Source: Vicinamibacterales bacterium (GTDB lineage: Bacteria; Acidobacteriota; Vicinamibacteria; Vicinamibacterales; 2-12-FULL-66-21). Taken from it: a DNA stretch of 64,000 bases. The translations under genes were made by a program, and so were the position numbers. The first letter of the stretch is position 1; every line of letters begins with the position of its first letter. Location of the stretch: assembly GCA_035699745.1 (NCBI GenBank), contig DASSPH010000060.1, forward strand, positions 24,346 through 88,345. Reading direction: 5' to 3'. Shown in pieces: positions 9,625 to 19,018 of the stretch. Under the pieces are notes generated by a model. It did not search any database, was not told the origin of the DNA, and worked only from the letters and a program-made list of their open reading frames with translations.

Positions 9625-10548
9625 ATGGAACTGCGCCAGCTGCGCACCTTCGTGGCGGTCGCCGAACTGCGTCACTTCGCCCGCGCGGCCAGTCTCTGCA
9701 GTCTGTCACAGCCCGCCGTGTCGCATCAGATCGCGCTGCTCGAGGAGGAGCTGGGCGCGCGGCTGCTGAACCGCGCCGCGCGCCGCGTGTCCCTGACGGT
9801 CGCCGGCGAGGTCTTTCTCGAAGAGGCGCGGCGGATCCTCGCCGCGGTCGACCGCGCCCGCGAGCGCATGGAAGAAGTGGCACGCGGGGCGGTCGGCCGC
9901 ATCCGCCTCGGCGCCACGGCGACGCCCGGTCTCTATCTGCTGCCGCCGGTGCTGGCCAGGTATCGCGGCGACCATCGTCCCTACGACCTGCGATTGGAAA
10001 TCGGCCCGATCCACACGATTGTCGAGCGTGTCGCCCGCAACGATCTCGACATGGCCATCGTCGCCGGCACGCTGCCCTCGGCCGAGTTGCGATCCCGGAG
10101 CCTCTCTGAAGACGCGTTGGTGGTGGTCGCGCTCCCCAACGACCCGCTGGCGCGCGCGCGGACGCTGAAGCCCGCACAACTGGAGGGCGAAACGTGGCTG
10201 CTGCGCGAGGAGGGCTCGGATACGCGACGGCAGACGACGGCGTGGTGGCACCGGCACCGCCTCGCGCCGGCGCGGACGATGACGTTCGACCACCCCGACG
10301 CGGTCAAGCGCGCCGTGATGGGCGGCCTCGGCATCGCCATGGTGTCCCGGCTCACCGTCGCCGAAGAACTGGCCGGGCGCCGCCTGGCGGCGTTGCCGGT
10401 CAAGGCGGCGCTGCCGGCCCGCAACATCCTGGTCATCGACCATCCGCAGAAACATCACGGCGCGGCATGCCGCGCGATGCTGCAGCTGCTCGAGCGAACG
10501 TTCCCCGTGCGCCCCGCCGCCGGCCGGACCGGCCGCACGCCTGCCTAG
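9625..10548 (+). CDS. LysR-family transcriptional regulator
   Basis: 307 residues, the usual LTTR length. The N-terminal winged helix-turn-helix is clear: LRQLRTFVAVAELRHFARAA, then LSQPAVSHQIALLEEELGARLLNR (residues about 1-60). It is followed by a linker helix and a periplasmic-binding-like effector domain (about 90-295) with GLYLLPPVLARYR, NDLDMAIVAG and AVMGGLGIAMVSRL. The effector is unknown. The gene sits between the divergent methyltransferase and the downstream MFS exporter, and a 21-bp repeat flanks it on both sides, so it most probably controls both neighbours and itself. The organisation suggests a substrate-inducible detoxification unit. Confidence 0.9.
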   Translation: MELRQLRTFVAVAELRHFARAASLCSLSQPAVSHQIALLEEELGARLLNRAARRVSLTVAGEVFLEEARRILAAVDRARERMEEVARGAVGRIRLGATATPGLYLLPPVLARYRGDHRPYDLRLEIGPIHTIVERVARNDLDMAIVAGTLPSAELRSRSLSEDALVVVALPNDPLARARTLKPAQLEGETWLLREEGSDTRRQTTAWWHRHRLAPARTMTFDHPDAVKRAVMGGLGIAMVSRLTVAEELAGRRLAALPVKAALPARNILVIDHPQKHHGAACRAMLQLLERTFPVRPAAGRTGRTPA

Positions 10549-10577
10549 GGATTCATCACGTCTATCGGAACAATCGC

Positions 10578-10598
10578 ATCGTTTCATTGGACGAATCG
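10578..10598. promoter_or_regulatory. Putative LysR operator, copy 2 (MFS promoter)
   Basis: Contains TTTCATTGGACGAATCG, the reverse complement of copy 1 (9579-9599) apart from one base. It lies 26 bp before the MFS start codon and 30 bp after the lysR stop. The pair supports a local regulon of lysR, methyltransferase and exporter. Confidence 0.7.
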
Positions 10599-10623
10599 AG
10601 GCCGCGAATCGTAGGCTGGCGGT

Positions 10624-11847
10624 GTGGAACGCCGGCTCGGCATCCGGGAGAACCGGGCGCAATTCTCGCTGCTCGTCCTCGTCAACTTCTGCGTGGGCGG
10701 AATGGTCGGTCTGGAACGGACGGTGGTGCCGCTGGTGGCCACCGAGGAGTTCCACCTCACGTCCGACACGCTGATCTTCTCGTTCATCGTGGCCTTCGGC
10801 CTGGTGAAGGCGCTGTCGAACGTCGCCTCGGGCTTCCTCGCGGATCGATTCACGCGGAAGGCGATGCTGATCGCCGGCTGGGCGATCGGCCTGCCCGTTC
10901 CCTTCATGCTCGCGTGGGGCCCCTCGTGGACGTGGATTGTGGCGGCGAATGTCCTGCTCGGCGCCAACCAGGGATTCACCTGGTCGATGACGGTGGCGAT
11001 GAAGAACGACCTCGTCGGGGCGCGGCAGCGCGGGACGGCGATGGGTCTCAACGAGTTCGCCGGCTATGGCGGCCTCGGAGTCACGGCGCTGCTCACGGGC
11101 TACATCGCCGCCCGGACCGGGCTCCGGCCGGAACCGTTCTACCTTGGCATCGTCTACGCGATCCTCGGACTGGGTCTGTCGGTGCTGGCGGTTCGCGACA
11201 CCAGCGGATTCCTGCGGGACGCCGCACCGCCGGCAGCCCCGGAGGTCCGCCCGTCCGGAACGCTCGATGCGGCATCGGCGAGACGGACGATGTTCGGCGT
11301 GTGTCAGGCTGGATTGATCAACAACCTCAACGACGGGATGTCCTGGGGCGTGCTGCCGCTGCTGTTTGCCGCGCACGGCCTGGCGGTCGATGAGATCGGC
11401 ATCATCAAAGCGATCTATCCGCTGACCTGGAGCGTCGGCCAGCTCGCGACCGGTGCGCTCGCCGACCGCGCCGGCCGGCGTCCGCTGATCCTGTGGGGCA
11501 TGATCGTGCAGGCGTTCGCGCTCGGCGTGATTGGTGCGGGCATGCCGTCGACGTACGCGAGCGGCGCGCTCGGAGCCGTTCTGCTCGGAGCGGGGACCGC
11601 CATGGTGTATCCGGCCCTGCTGGCTGCGGCCGCGGAGATCTCGCCCGCGAGCCGGCGCGCCACCACCCTCGGCTGGTATCGGTTCTGGCGCGATCTGGGC
11701 TATCCCGCCGGAGCGCTGCTCGCCGGCGTGGTGAGCGCGCGGTTCGGCCTGGTCTGGGCCGTCTACCTCGCCGGCGTCCTCACGTTCGCGTCAGGAGCGA
11801 TCGCGGCGCGCACCATGAGTGCGAAGCACGACGTGATACACTGCTGA
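10624..11847 (+). CDS. Major facilitator superfamily exporter
   Basis: 407 residues with twelve predicted membrane segments in two sixes separated by a loop around residue 205-215. The A-motif-like sequence ASGFLADRFTRKAM after TM2 and its counterpart GALADRAGRRPLI after TM8 place it in the drug-exporter (DHA1-like) branch. Other landmarks are NLNDGMSWGVLPLL and the C-terminal HC. GTG start; no strong ribosome-binding sequence is seen, and the upstream operator is close, so the transcript may have a very short leader. Because it shares an operator with the ArsM-like methyltransferase, it may export the methylated product or the parent toxicant; that is inference from context only. Confidence 0.85.
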   Translation: MERRLGIRENRAQFSLLVLVNFCVGGMVGLERTVVPLVATEEFHLTSDTLIFSFIVAFGLVKALSNVASGFLADRFTRKAMLIAGWAIGLPVPFMLAWGPSWTWIVAANVLLGANQGFTWSMTVAMKNDLVGARQRGTAMGLNEFAGYGGLGVTALLTGYIAARTGLRPEPFYLGIVYAILGLGLSVLAVRDTSGFLRDAAPPAAPEVRPSGTLDAASARRTMFGVCQAGLINNLNDGMSWGVLPLLFAAHGLAVDEIGIIKAIYPLTWSVGQLATGALADRAGRRPLILWGMIVQAFALGVIGAGMPSTYASGALGAVLLGAGTAMVYPALLAAAAEISPASRRATTLGWYRFWRDLGYPAGALLAGVVSARFGLVWAVYLAGVLTFASGAIAARTMSAKHDVIHC

Positions 11848-12053
11848 GGATCGGATCTTCCCACGCGCTCTGCCGTCTGTAAGCGTTGCCGGCCTCTGGC
11901 ACGGTCCTCCTTATATCCAGCCTGGCTCCGAGTCGAATCCGCCCGAGACACATCGTTTCGGTGAGGCGCGCGTCCGCCATGCCGGCGGCGAGGCGTCCAC
12001 ACATGCCCGCATCGCGCCGCTGGGAAACCGCTCCCGGGCACTCGAGGATCTTC

Positions 12054-13199
12054 ATGTTTTCGCAACTCGGGCTCGGCCCCACGGCCTGCGCCTCTCTCGC
12101 ACGACTGGGCTACGAGACCCCGACGCCGATTCAACGCCAGGCGATTCCGCTCGTGCTGAGCGGCGTCGATGTGCTCGCGCGCGCCCAGACCGGCACCGGC
12201 AAGACCGCCGCCTTCGGCCTGCCGACGATCGAGCGACTTCTCGCGCGCGAACGGGGCACCGCTCGCCGGCTTCCCGCGGCTCTCGTCCTCGTTCCCACCA
12301 GGGAACTCGCGGCGCAGGTGCACCAGGCGCTCTCGGGCTACGCGGCGTCGACGCCGCTTCGTGTGGTCGCGATCTTCGGCGGTGTCGCGATGCACGCTCA
12401 GGTGCAGGCGCTTCGGCGCGGCGTCGACATCGTCGTCGCGACGCCAGGGCGCCTCATCGATCATCTGCAGCGGCGGACGATCGACCTGGCCGGCATCGAC
12501 GTGCTCACGCTGGACGAAGCGGATCGGATGCTGGATATGGGGTTCCTGCCGGCGCTGACCCGCATCGTGGCGGCGCTCCCTCGCCGCCGGCAGACGCTGC
12601 TCTTTTCCGCGACGCTGTCCGATGCCGTCGCCGGCCTCGCCGCCGGGTTCACCCGTGACGCCGTACGCGTCGACGTGTCGCCGCGGCAGGTGGTCGCCGC
12701 CACCGTGACCCATCAGGTGCACGACGTCACAGTCGATCGCAAGCGCGACGTGCTCACCCGCATCCTCCAGCAGCACGCCGGCGGTCAGGCGCTCGTCTTC
12801 TGCCGCACCAAGCGCGGCGCGAACCGCGTCGGCGAAGATCTGGACCGCCGCGGCGTCCGCGCCGGCGTGATCCATGGCAACAAGAGCCAGGGCGCGCGCA
12901 GCCGCGTGCTCGAGGATTTCAAGGCCGGCCGGGTGCGCGTGCTGGTGGCCACCGATATCGCGGCGCGTGGCCTCGACATCGCGCACCTGCCGCTGGTCGT
13001 GAACTTCGATCTGCCGCTCGTCGCCGAGGACTACGTGCACCGCATCGGCCGCACCGGCCGCGCGGGGCAGCAGGGGCGAGCGGTGTCGTTGATGACGGCG
13101 TCTGAAGCGGGACTGCTGCGGCAGATCCAGCGCGTGGTCGCGGCGCCGCTCGAGCGCGTCGCGGCTCCGGCGTCGCCGAAACCGAGACACGTCGGGTAA
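12054..13199 (+). CDS. DEAD-box ATP-dependent RNA helicase
   Basis: 381 residues with all core helicase motifs: Q-motif (ETPTPIQRQAIPLVLSG), motif I AQTGTGKT, Ia PTRELAAQ, Ib TPGR, II DEAD, III SAT, IV ALVFCRTK, V TDIAARGLDI and VI HRIGRTGRAG. It lacks a long C-terminal tail, so it resembles a minimal RhlE-type helicase that remodels RNA duplexes. The ATG at 12054 has a GAGGA sequence 6 bp upstream; the frame is open further upstream but without similarity. The 206-bp upstream gap (11848-12053) contains no recognisable gene; a long 5' leader is possible, as is common for cold-induced helicase genes. Confidence 0.93.
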   Translation: MFSQLGLGPTACASLARLGYETPTPIQRQAIPLVLSGVDVLARAQTGTGKTAAFGLPTIERLLARERGTARRLPAALVLVPTRELAAQVHQALSGYAASTPLRVVAIFGGVAMHAQVQALRRGVDIVVATPGRLIDHLQRRTIDLAGIDVLTLDEADRMLDMGFLPALTRIVAALPRRRQTLLFSATLSDAVAGLAAGFTRDAVRVDVSPRQVVAATVTHQVHDVTVDRKRDVLTRILQQHAGGQALVFCRTKRGANRVGEDLDRRGVRAGVIHGNKSQGARSRVLEDFKAGRVRVLVATDIAARGLDIAHLPLVVNFDLPLVAEDYVHRIGRTGRAGQQGRAVSLMTASEAGLLRQIQRVVAAPLERVAAPASPKPRHVG

Positions 13200-13221
13200 T
13201 CGAGGCCGCCCGCGCGCCGCT

Positions 13222-13914
13222 TCATGCGACCGCTGTGCCGAACAACCGTCCGACCAGTGCGGTCGCCAGCATGGCCAGCACACCCCACACGGTGACCCTC
13301 GCCGCGCCGGCGAGCACGGGAGCGCCGCCGACGTAGGCAGCGGTGGCGCCGAGCGCGACCAGGCACACCAGCGACACCGCTGCGACGGCCACGGCCGCCG
13401 CGCCCGCAGGCGCCAGGAGCACTGCGAGTATCGGTACCAGCGCTCCCACCGCGAAGGTCGCCGCCGACGCCAGTGCGGCCTGCAGCGGACGGGCGGCGAG
13501 TTCCTCCGTGAGGCCGAGCTCGTCGCGCGCGTGCGCCGCGAGGGCGCCGGTCTTCATCAGCTGCCGGGCGACGGTCCGGGCGAGCTCCGGTTCCAATCCT
13601 CGAGCGACGTAGATAGCCGTGAGCTCGTCTTCCTCCGCTTGCGGCTGCGTGGCAAGCTCGTGCCGCTCGCGTTTGAGATCGGCCTGCTCGGTGTCGGATT
13701 GAGAGCTGACCGAGACGTATTCGCCGGCCGCCATCGACAGCGCGCCGGCCACCAGGCCGGCCACGCCGGCGACCAGAATCCCCTGCCGCGCGGAGTCCGC
13801 AGCGGCGACCCCGATCACCAGACTCGCGGTCGAGACGATGCCGTCGTTGGCGCCGAGCACCGACGCACGCAGCCATCCGATTCGCTCGCTTCGATGACGC
13901 TCACGATGTGCCAT
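13222..13914 (-). CDS. VIT1/CCC1-family divalent metal transporter
   Basis: 230 residues. The family opening SERIGWLRASVLGANDGIVSTASLVIGV forms TM1, followed by AGALSMAAGEYVSVSSQSDTE (TM2 and the conserved SQ.D motif). A hydrophilic metal-binding loop (about residues 75-145, with many Glu and His) comes next, then three more membrane helices. Homologues move Fe2+ or Mn2+ out of the cytoplasm. Start ATG at 13914 was chosen because the family-specific His-rich opening begins there. It converges on the helicase gene with 22 bp between stop codons. Confidence 0.88.
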   Translation of the reverse strand: MAHRERHRSERIGWLRASVLGANDGIVSTASLVIGVAAADSARQGILVAGVAGLVAGALSMAAGEYVSVSSQSDTEQADLKRERHELATQPQAEEDELTAIYVARGLEPELARTVARQLMKTGALAAHARDELGLTEELAARPLQAALASAATFAVGALVPILAVLLAPAGAAAVAVAAVSLVCLVALGATAAYVGGAPVLAGAARVTVWGVLAMLATALVGRLFGTAVA

Positions 13915-13934
13915 AGTCGCCGCTGCCGGATCCG

Positions 13935-16900
13935 TCAGTCGCGCAGTCTGGCGTATTCCGCCCGCGCCAGCCTGATGACCGGGATATCCGCGTCGGCATT
14001 CCTCCACAGCGTCAGGAGATCCTCGTACGCGCTCTTCGCCTTCGCCTTCTCGCCGGAGAGCGCCCGCGCTCTCGCCAATTGCAGCCGCGCCATCGCGTCC
14101 ATCGGATCGACGAGGACGATGCTGCGATGGGCGAGGATGCGTTCGAATTCCGCCGCCGCTTCCGCGGGTCGACCGGCGGCGAGATACGACACTCCGCGAA
14201 CGTAGACCGGGTACAGCCCGCCGAAGCGGCCGACGAAACCGATGGCACCGAGCGCCAGGTCGTGCTGCGCGGCGATCTGCAGCGCCTGGAGTGCGCCTGC
14301 CGCGTCCCGATCGTTCAAGGCGAACAGGGCGCGCAGCGTCGGCAGGTACATGAACTGAACCGACGTGTCTTCGGGAAACCCGCGGGCGAGATCATCGGCC
14401 AGCGCTCGTGATTGTGCCAGGTCGCCGGCGAGAAGAAGGGCGAACGCCGCCGCATACGACACGTCGCGGCCCTTGCCGAGCGCGAGCGCTGCGCCGGCGC
14501 TCCGCCGGGCGGCGGCGGCGTTTCCGTACCAGGCCTCCGACACGGCTCTCCCCGCTTCGAACAGGCCGGCGCGTTCTCGGCGGCCGGCGCGCTGCGCGAT
14601 CTCGACCGGAACGGCTGACATGCGCCGCGCTTCCTGCAGCCGCCCGGCGCGAGCCAGCGCCAGCGCTTCCAGGTGGCCGATCATGTCCGCGGTGCCGGGG
14701 TTGGCCCGCGCCATTCCTGCCGTCCGTCCAATCTCCCCTTCGTTCCCCTTCAGGAACGCGACGAAATACTCCGTCAGCAGCGAGTCGGAAAACTCCAGTT
14801 TGCGCTCACGTGCGACGCGGAGCGTCAGCAGCGCCTCCTCCAGGCGATTCAGGCGGAGCTGATTGAACGCCTTGTTGTGGTACGCCGGCGTCAAATCAGG
14901 ATCCAGCGCGATGGCCTTGTCCGCTTCGGCAATGGCCATCTCGTACTGCCCCGTGCTCGACAACGCGAGCCCCGAGATCAGTCCGTGGGGGCGCGCGTCG
15001 CGCGGGTAGGTCCCGGCCCACGATTCGAGCGTACGTTGTTCCCGCGCGAGATTGCCCGTGACATCGCGCTCGTACAGCGTCTCGATGAAGAAGCGCTCGA
15101 CATTGCTGGCCCGGCCGCGCAGCTGGTAGGCCTTCATGATGCTCGGCCGCGCCAGCGCCGACTCGCCGATGACGCTGTACCCGAACCCGACCTGCGCGTG
15201 ACCGATGGCGAAACCCGGATCGATCTCGACGGCGCGCTGATAGAGCGGGTGACCCTTCATCCACCCGCCCGAGATGACCGCCTTCCATCCGGCGCTGTAG
15301 GCCTGCAGCGCTTCCAGCGACGGGGTCGTCGCTTCCTCGAGCGGGGTCGAATGTTCTTCGATGGTGGCGAGCGATTCTCCAACCCGCGTCCGCACCACCG
15401 TCGCGATCCGGCTCAACGTGCTCAGGACGTCCTCTTTCCGCGCCGCCTGCGCCTGCTCGTCGGCGAGAATGTCGCCGGTCGTGCAGTTCGTCGCGCGCAG
15501 GCCGAGGACGTACTGACTGCCGAGCGTCGCGATCGATCCGGCAATCACGGCCGCGCTCGCCGTCCGCACGCACACCGCTTGCGCGAGCTCGGGAGTCAGG
15601 GGCGCGTCCTCGGGCAGGTTCATCAACGGCAGCGTCCGGCGGATGCGCTGATCCGACACCAGGCCGAGAAACGGGGACTGCTCCAGCTGGACGGCCAGGC
15701 CCTGCCGCAACGTTCCGTCGAACACCGGATCTCCCGTGCGGTTGGTGAAGTCCGCGATGACGAGCGTGTCCTTGTCGGTGAGTTTTGCGGGACCTCCCCC
15801 GTACATGGCGGCCGTGACCACGGCGGCAACGAGGACGACGGCGCCGATCGACAGCCAGCGCGCGCGGCGCCGCCCGAGCATCGGCCGCTGTTCCGCTGGT
15901 GCGCCGGTCTCGAACCGCGCCCCACGATCGCGCTGCAGCCGCTGGAGGTCGGTTCGGATCTCGCTGGCGTGCTGATAGCGGCGCTCGCGATCCTTCTCCA
16001 GGCACTTGCCGATGATGCGCTCCAGTTCCTGCGGCAGCCCCGGATTCACCTGGCTCGGCGGCGCGGGGGCGCGATTCAGGATGGCGTCGAAGATCAGCCC
16101 TGGGCTGCCGCCCTGAAACGGCGGCACACCGGTCGCCATTTCGTACAACACCATGCCGAACGAGAACAGGTCGGTGCGGGCATCCAGCTCCTGCGCCCGC
16201 ACCTGCTCCGGCGACATGTACGCGATCGTTCCCAGCGGACTTCCCGGACTGGTCAAGCCGGAGATCGCCGTCACGGTCGCTGCGGCCTCGGCGCCGCCGA
16301 CTGCACGGACCTTGGCGAGGCCGAAGTCGAGGACCTTTGCATGGCCTCGACCGGTGACGAACAGATTCGCCGGCTTGATGTCGCGGTGGACGATCCCGGC
16401 CTCGTGCGCAGCCTCGAGCGCATCGGCGATCTCGATGCCCATCGTCAAGAGCAGGTCGAGGTCGATCGCGCGTCCGGCGATGCGATGCTTCAGCGTTGTC
16501 CCTTCGAGGCATTCCATCACCAGGAACGGACGGCCGTCCTGTTCGCCGATGTCGTGAACCGTGCAGATGTTGGGATGATTCAATGCCGATGCGGCTCGCG
16601 CCTCGCGGCGGAATCGAGCCAGCGCGTCGGCCTCCTCCGCGAACACCGGCGCGAGAAACTTCAGCGCGACGAACCGGTGCAGCCGCGTGTCTTCGGCTCT
16701 GTAGACGACGCCCATGCCGCCGCCGCCCAGTTTCTCGATGATGCGGTAATGGGAGATCACCTGCCCGGGCTGTTCGCCGGCCACGACTCTCGCGGCAACC
16801 GCCAGCGCGGGCTCGGACAGGAAGCCGCCGGCCTCGCCCGCGGACTGCAGCAGCGCACGGACGTCCCGCTCGAGGGCAGCGTCGCCGGCGCACTGCCGCT

Positions 16901-16985
16901 TCAAATAGGCCTCGTGCTGATCAGGCGGCAGATCCAGTACGGCCTGGAACAGGCCTTCGACGCGTTTCCAGCGTTCGGCGTCCAT
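13935..16985 (-). CDS. Membrane Ser/Thr protein kinase with TolB-like and TPR sensor region
   Basis: 1016 residues. The cytoplasmic kinase domain (about 80-345) has the glycine loop LGGGGMG, Lys109 in [13 protein letters not shown] (200-207), DFG (220-222) and YMSPEQ. A membrane helix (about 377-397) follows. The extracytoplasmic part begins with a TolB-N/adenylate-cyclase-like segment ([20 protein letters not shown]) and ends in TPR-like repeats (about 560-1010). It is encoded 8 bp after the ECF sigma gene, a pairing frequent in Acidobacteriota and Planctomycetes where kinase and sigma factor act in one pathway. Target proteins are unknown. An N-terminal segment of 70 residues ([20 protein letters not shown]) is typical of these kinases. 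Confidence 0.92.
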   Translation of the reverse strand: MDAERWKRVEGLFQAVLDLPPDQHEAYLKRQCAGDAALERDVRALLQSAGEAGGFLSEPALAVAARVVAGEQPGQVISHYRIIEKLGGGGMGVVYRAEDTRLHRFVALKFLAPVFAEEADALARFRREARAASALNHPNICTVHDIGEQDGRPFLVMECLEGTTLKHRIAGRAIDLDLLLTMGIEIADALEAAHEAGIVHRDIKPANLFVTGRGHAKVLDFGLAKVRAVGGAEAAATVTAISGLTSPGSPLGTIAYMSPEQVRAQELDARTDLFSFGMVLYEMATGVPPFQGGSPGLIFDAILNRAPAPPSQVNPGLPQELERIIGKCLEKDRERRYQHASEIRTDLQRLQRDRGARFETGAPAEQRPMLGRRRARWLSIGAVVLVAAVVTAAMYGGGPAKLTDKDTLVIADFTNRTGDPVFDGTLRQGLAVQLEQSPFLGLVSDQRIRRTLPLMNLPEDAPLTPELAQAVCVRTASAAVIAGSIATLGSQYVLGLRATNCTTGDILADEQAQAARKEDVLSTLSRIATVVRTRVGESLATIEEHSTPLEEATTPSLEALQAYSAGWKAVISGGWMKGHPLYQRAVEIDPGFAIGHAQVGFGYSVIGESALARPSIMKAYQLRGRASNVERFFIETLYERDVTGNLAREQRTLESWAGTYPRDARPHGLISGLALSSTGQYEMAIAEADKAIALDPDLTPAYHNKAFNQLRLNRLEEALLTLRVARERKLEFSDSLLTEYFVAFLKGNEGEIGRTAGMARANPGTADMIGHLEALALARAGRLQEARRMSAVPVEIAQRAGRRERAGLFEAGRAVSEAWYGNAAAARRSAGAALALGKGRDVSYAAAFALLLAGDLAQSRALADDLARGFPEDTSVQFMYLPTLRALFALNDRDAAGALQALQIAAQHDLALGAIGFVGRFGGLYPVYVRGVSYLAAGRPAEAAAEFERILAHRSIVLVDPMDAMARLQLARARALSGEKAKAKSAYEDLLTLWRNADADIPVIRLARAEYARLRD

Positions 16986-16993
16986 GGGCCGGA

Positions 16994-17554
16994 TCAACGG
17001 GTCAATTCCTGATGCAGCCACGCCTTTGCCGCACGCCACTCGCGTTTGATCGTGCCGGTCGACAGCTTCAGGACCTTGCCGATCTCCTCCTCCGTCAGCC
17101 CTCCGAAGAAACGCATCTCGACGATGCCGGCTTTTCGCGGATCCATCTGCGCGAGGGCGAGCAGCGCGTCGTCCAGCGCCGCGAGATCCATTTCGGCCTC
17201 CCGGCCGGCCGCGACGACGACGACGTCGTCGAGCGATACGTGGTGGAGACCGCGGCCGCGCTTGACGTTGCGCCGCCGGGCGTGGTCCACGAGGATGCGC
17301 CGCATGACCTGCGCCGACACGGCAAAGAAGTGGGCGCGATCCTGCCATTGCATGCGCGTGCAGTCGGCCAGGCGCATGTAGGCCTCGTTTACCAGCGCGG
17401 TGGCCTGCAGGCTGTGCCCTGAACACTCGCGACGCATGTAGCGGCGGGCGAGACGGTGCAGCTCCTCGTAGACGACGGGCGTGAGCGCCTGAAGGGCGCC
17501 CCGATCGCCGTCGCTCCAGGCGCGGAGCAGTCCGCTGACATCGGGCTTGTGCAT
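16994..17554 (-). CDS. ECF-type RNA polymerase sigma factor
   Basis: 186 residues of the kinase-associated ECF class. Region 2 is [36 protein letters not shown], extended by [27 protein letters not shown]. Region 4 is [36 protein letters not shown]. No anti-sigma gene is adjacent; the downstream kinase (gap of 8 bp) probably regulates it. A strong inverted repeat lies in the 129-bp space between this gene and the divergent lipoprotein gene. Confidence 0.93.
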   Translation of the reverse strand: MHKPDVSGLLRAWSDGDRGALQALTPVVYEELHRLARRYMRRECSGHSLQATALVNEAYMRLADCTRMQWQDRAHFFAVSAQVMRRILVDHARRRNVKRGRGLHHVSLDDVVVVAAGREAEMDLAALDDALLALAQMDPRKAGIVEMRFFGGLTEEEIGKVLKLSTGTIKREWRAAKAWLHQELTR

Positions 17555-17604
17555 CAGGTGAAAACCGGGGTGATCCCTTCGAGGCGGATCTTACGCCTTT
17601 ATTC

Positions 17605-17628
17605 GAACGGGGACCGATTTCCCCGTTC
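17605..17628. repeat. Perfect 9-bp inverted repeat in sigma/lipoprotein divergent region
   Basis: GAACGGGGA and TCCCCGTTC are exact reverse complements separated by CCGATT. The site lies 51 bp upstream of the sigma gene and 56 bp upstream of the lipoprotein gene. It could be an operator or an RNA hairpin in the lipoprotein leader. Confidence 0.5.
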
Positions 17629-17683
17629 CAATCCCGCCCGCGTCCCGTGTGCGGGTTCCACCAAGCACAAAAAGGAGGCTGCA

Positions 17684-18244
17684 ATGGGTTCCTCGTTCAC
17701 TGCCGTCGTGTTCATCGGTGCTGCGTTGCTGCTCGGCGGGTGCAGTCAGGGCGCAGCACCAGCCGGGCCGACATCCGTCGCGTCCGCCGGCGCATCTCTC
17801 ACGTCCTCACCGCCGGCCGTCGCGGCTGCCGCAACGCCGCGGGTGCCTCTCACCGGCACGATGCGAGGCACCGATGTCGACTCGGATCCCACCCCCACGA
17901 CCATCGTCGTCACGACCGAAGGCGGCGGGACCGCCACGCATCTTGGCCAGTTCTCGTTCACCGAGCGCGTGACGCTCACCTTCGCGACCTTGACGGCCGT
18001 GGGAACTTCCCACTGGGTGGCCGCCAACGGAGACAGCTTCGATACGACGATCGAGGCGTCGGGTCAGCCAACCGGGACGCCCGGTGAGTTCAGCATCACG
18101 GACATCCACACCATTACCGGAGGGACGGGCCGATTCGCAGGCGCGCATGGCCGCTTCATCGTCGAACGCGTGGCAAGTGCCATCACGCTCACCACTTCCG
18201 GGTCGTTCGCGGGGACGATCTCATTGCCGGCGGCAGCCGACTGA
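17684..18244 (+). CDS. Secreted lipoprotein with beta-barrel-like Gly/Thr-rich domain
   Basis: 186 residues. Signal peptide with lipobox (LLLGGCSQG), then a Pro/Ala-rich spacer and a beta-rich domain (about 50-180) containing [24 protein letters not shown] and [17 protein letters not shown]. The sequence ANGD...TGGTGRF recurs in many small exported bacterial proteins with an allene-oxide-cyclase-like barrel; that relation is by pattern only. An AGGAGG precedes the ATG at 17684 by 6 bp. No biochemical function can be given. It is divergent from the ECF sigma gene and may be one of its targets. Confidence 0.75.
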   Translation: MGSSFTAVVFIGAALLLGGCSQGAAPAGPTSVASAGASLTSSPPAVAAAATPRVPLTGTMRGTDVDSDPTPTTIVVTTEGGGTATHLGQFSFTERVTLTFATLTAVGTSHWVAANGDSFDTTIEASGQPTGTPGEFSITDIHTITGGTGRFAGAHGRFIVERVASAITLTTSGSFAGTISLPAAAD

Positions 18245-18248
18245 CGGT

Positions 18249-18265
18249 GTTAAGGAAGCCATAAG
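18249..18265. promoter_or_regulatory. Candidate PmrA/QseB-type direct repeat
   Basis: GTTAAG-GAAGC-CATAAG: two hexamers related to (C/T)TTAA(G/T) separated by 5 bp, 11-bp period, as in PmrA/QseB boxes. It lies 49 bp before the first gene of the operon that also encodes a QseB-like response regulator (20639-21307). It may therefore be an autoregulatory site. Confidence 0.4.
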
Positions 18266-18313
18266 GTTCCTCCCTCAGACTGACGTCGATGCGTCAGCCC
18301 AAGGAGTGTGGCC

Positions 18314-18709
18314 ATGCAACTTCCACCGAGTCGATCCGTCGTCATCATCTCCGGTCTGCTCACGCTGCTCGTCCTGGGCGGCGTGACGCTGGCCGTGGGG
18401 TTCCGTAACGGTTGGCTGCGAACCGGAGCCGACGCGGCAAGCCGCGAGATGGCTGCCGCGAGCGCGCCGCTCCAACCCGCTCAACCATCGCCTGCCGCTC
18501 CGGTTCCGGACGAGACCGCGGTCTATCGGCAGCGACTCGAGGACGCGTACCGGGCGCTCGACGAGGCGTATGCACAGATCCGCACGCTGCAATCGCCGCC
18601 GCGCCAGCTCGCCTCCGTACGCGGCGGCGACGGCGGGTACACCGGCCACGACGAGGACGACGATCGCCGCGAACGCCGGCCTCGCCGCCGCGAGTCACAC
18701 GACGAGTGA
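18314..18709 (+). CDS. Small membrane-anchored protein of unknown function
   Basis: 131 residues, not recognised. One N-terminal membrane helix (SVVIISGLLTLLVLGGVTLAVGF with truncated ends) is followed by an Ala/Pro-rich linker, a helical stretch likely to coil (YRQRLEDAYRALDEAYAQIRTL) and an acidic/basic tail with DEDDDRRERRPRRR. The topology suggests a periplasmic tail. AGGAG at 18302-18306 favours the ATG at 18314 over the GTG at 18308. First gene of the ApbE/ferric-reductase operon, 12 bp before the next gene. Confidence 0.65.
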   Translation: MQLPPSRSVVIISGLLTLLVLGGVTLAVGFRNGWLRTGADAASREMAAASAPLQPAQPSPAAPVPDETAVYRQRLEDAYRALDEAYAQIRTLQSPPRQLASVRGGDGGYTGHDEDDDRRERRPRRRESHDE

Positions 18710-18721
18710 AGGAAGGGGATC

Positions 18722-19018
18722 GTGACTCCGGTTCAGAAACCCACCGGCGCCCAGACTGCGAGCGGCGAGTGGTGGAAAGCGTGCGTGCTCCTGATCGGCC
18801 TGGCGGCGACGGCGCTCGGATGGATGGCATCCGCGCGCGGCGAACCGCCCGCCGGCAGCGCGTTCGTCGTGCCCGAGACGGCGATGCCGGTTCGCGGCGC
18901 GCCGGTCGTGCGCGCCGACGGCTCCGAACGGCGCCGCGTTCCGAGCGCCCGCCCGGTGCCGGCCATGCCGCAGAAGCCGATGTTTCAGCGGCCCGTGACG
19001 CGCACGCGCCGCTCGTGA
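18722..19018 (+). CDS. Small membrane-anchored protein of unknown function
   Basis: 98 residues from a GTG start with AAGGAAGGGG upstream. One membrane helix (WWKACVLLIGLAATALGWMAS) is followed by a Pro/Arg-rich, probably disordered tail. No family recognised. It contains no FMN-attachment motif of the D(G)x(S/T)(G)AT type, so it is not an obvious substrate of the following flavin transferase. Its TGA overlaps the next gene's GTG start (GTGA). Confidence 0.6.
   Translation: MTPVQKPTGAQTASGEWWKACVLLIGLAATALGWMASARGEPPAGSAFVVPETAMPVRGAPVVRADGSERRRVPSARPVPAMPQKPMFQRPVTRTRRS

Noticed and set aside
11892..11915. TGGCACG near 11896 resembling a sigma-54 -24 element
   Set aside because: The -12 part (TTGCA/T) is absent at the right spacing.
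14673..17012. Open frame of about 780 codons antisense to the Ser/Thr kinase
   Set aside because: No recognisable motif, composition of a codon-shadow; the kinase motifs on the other strand are complete.
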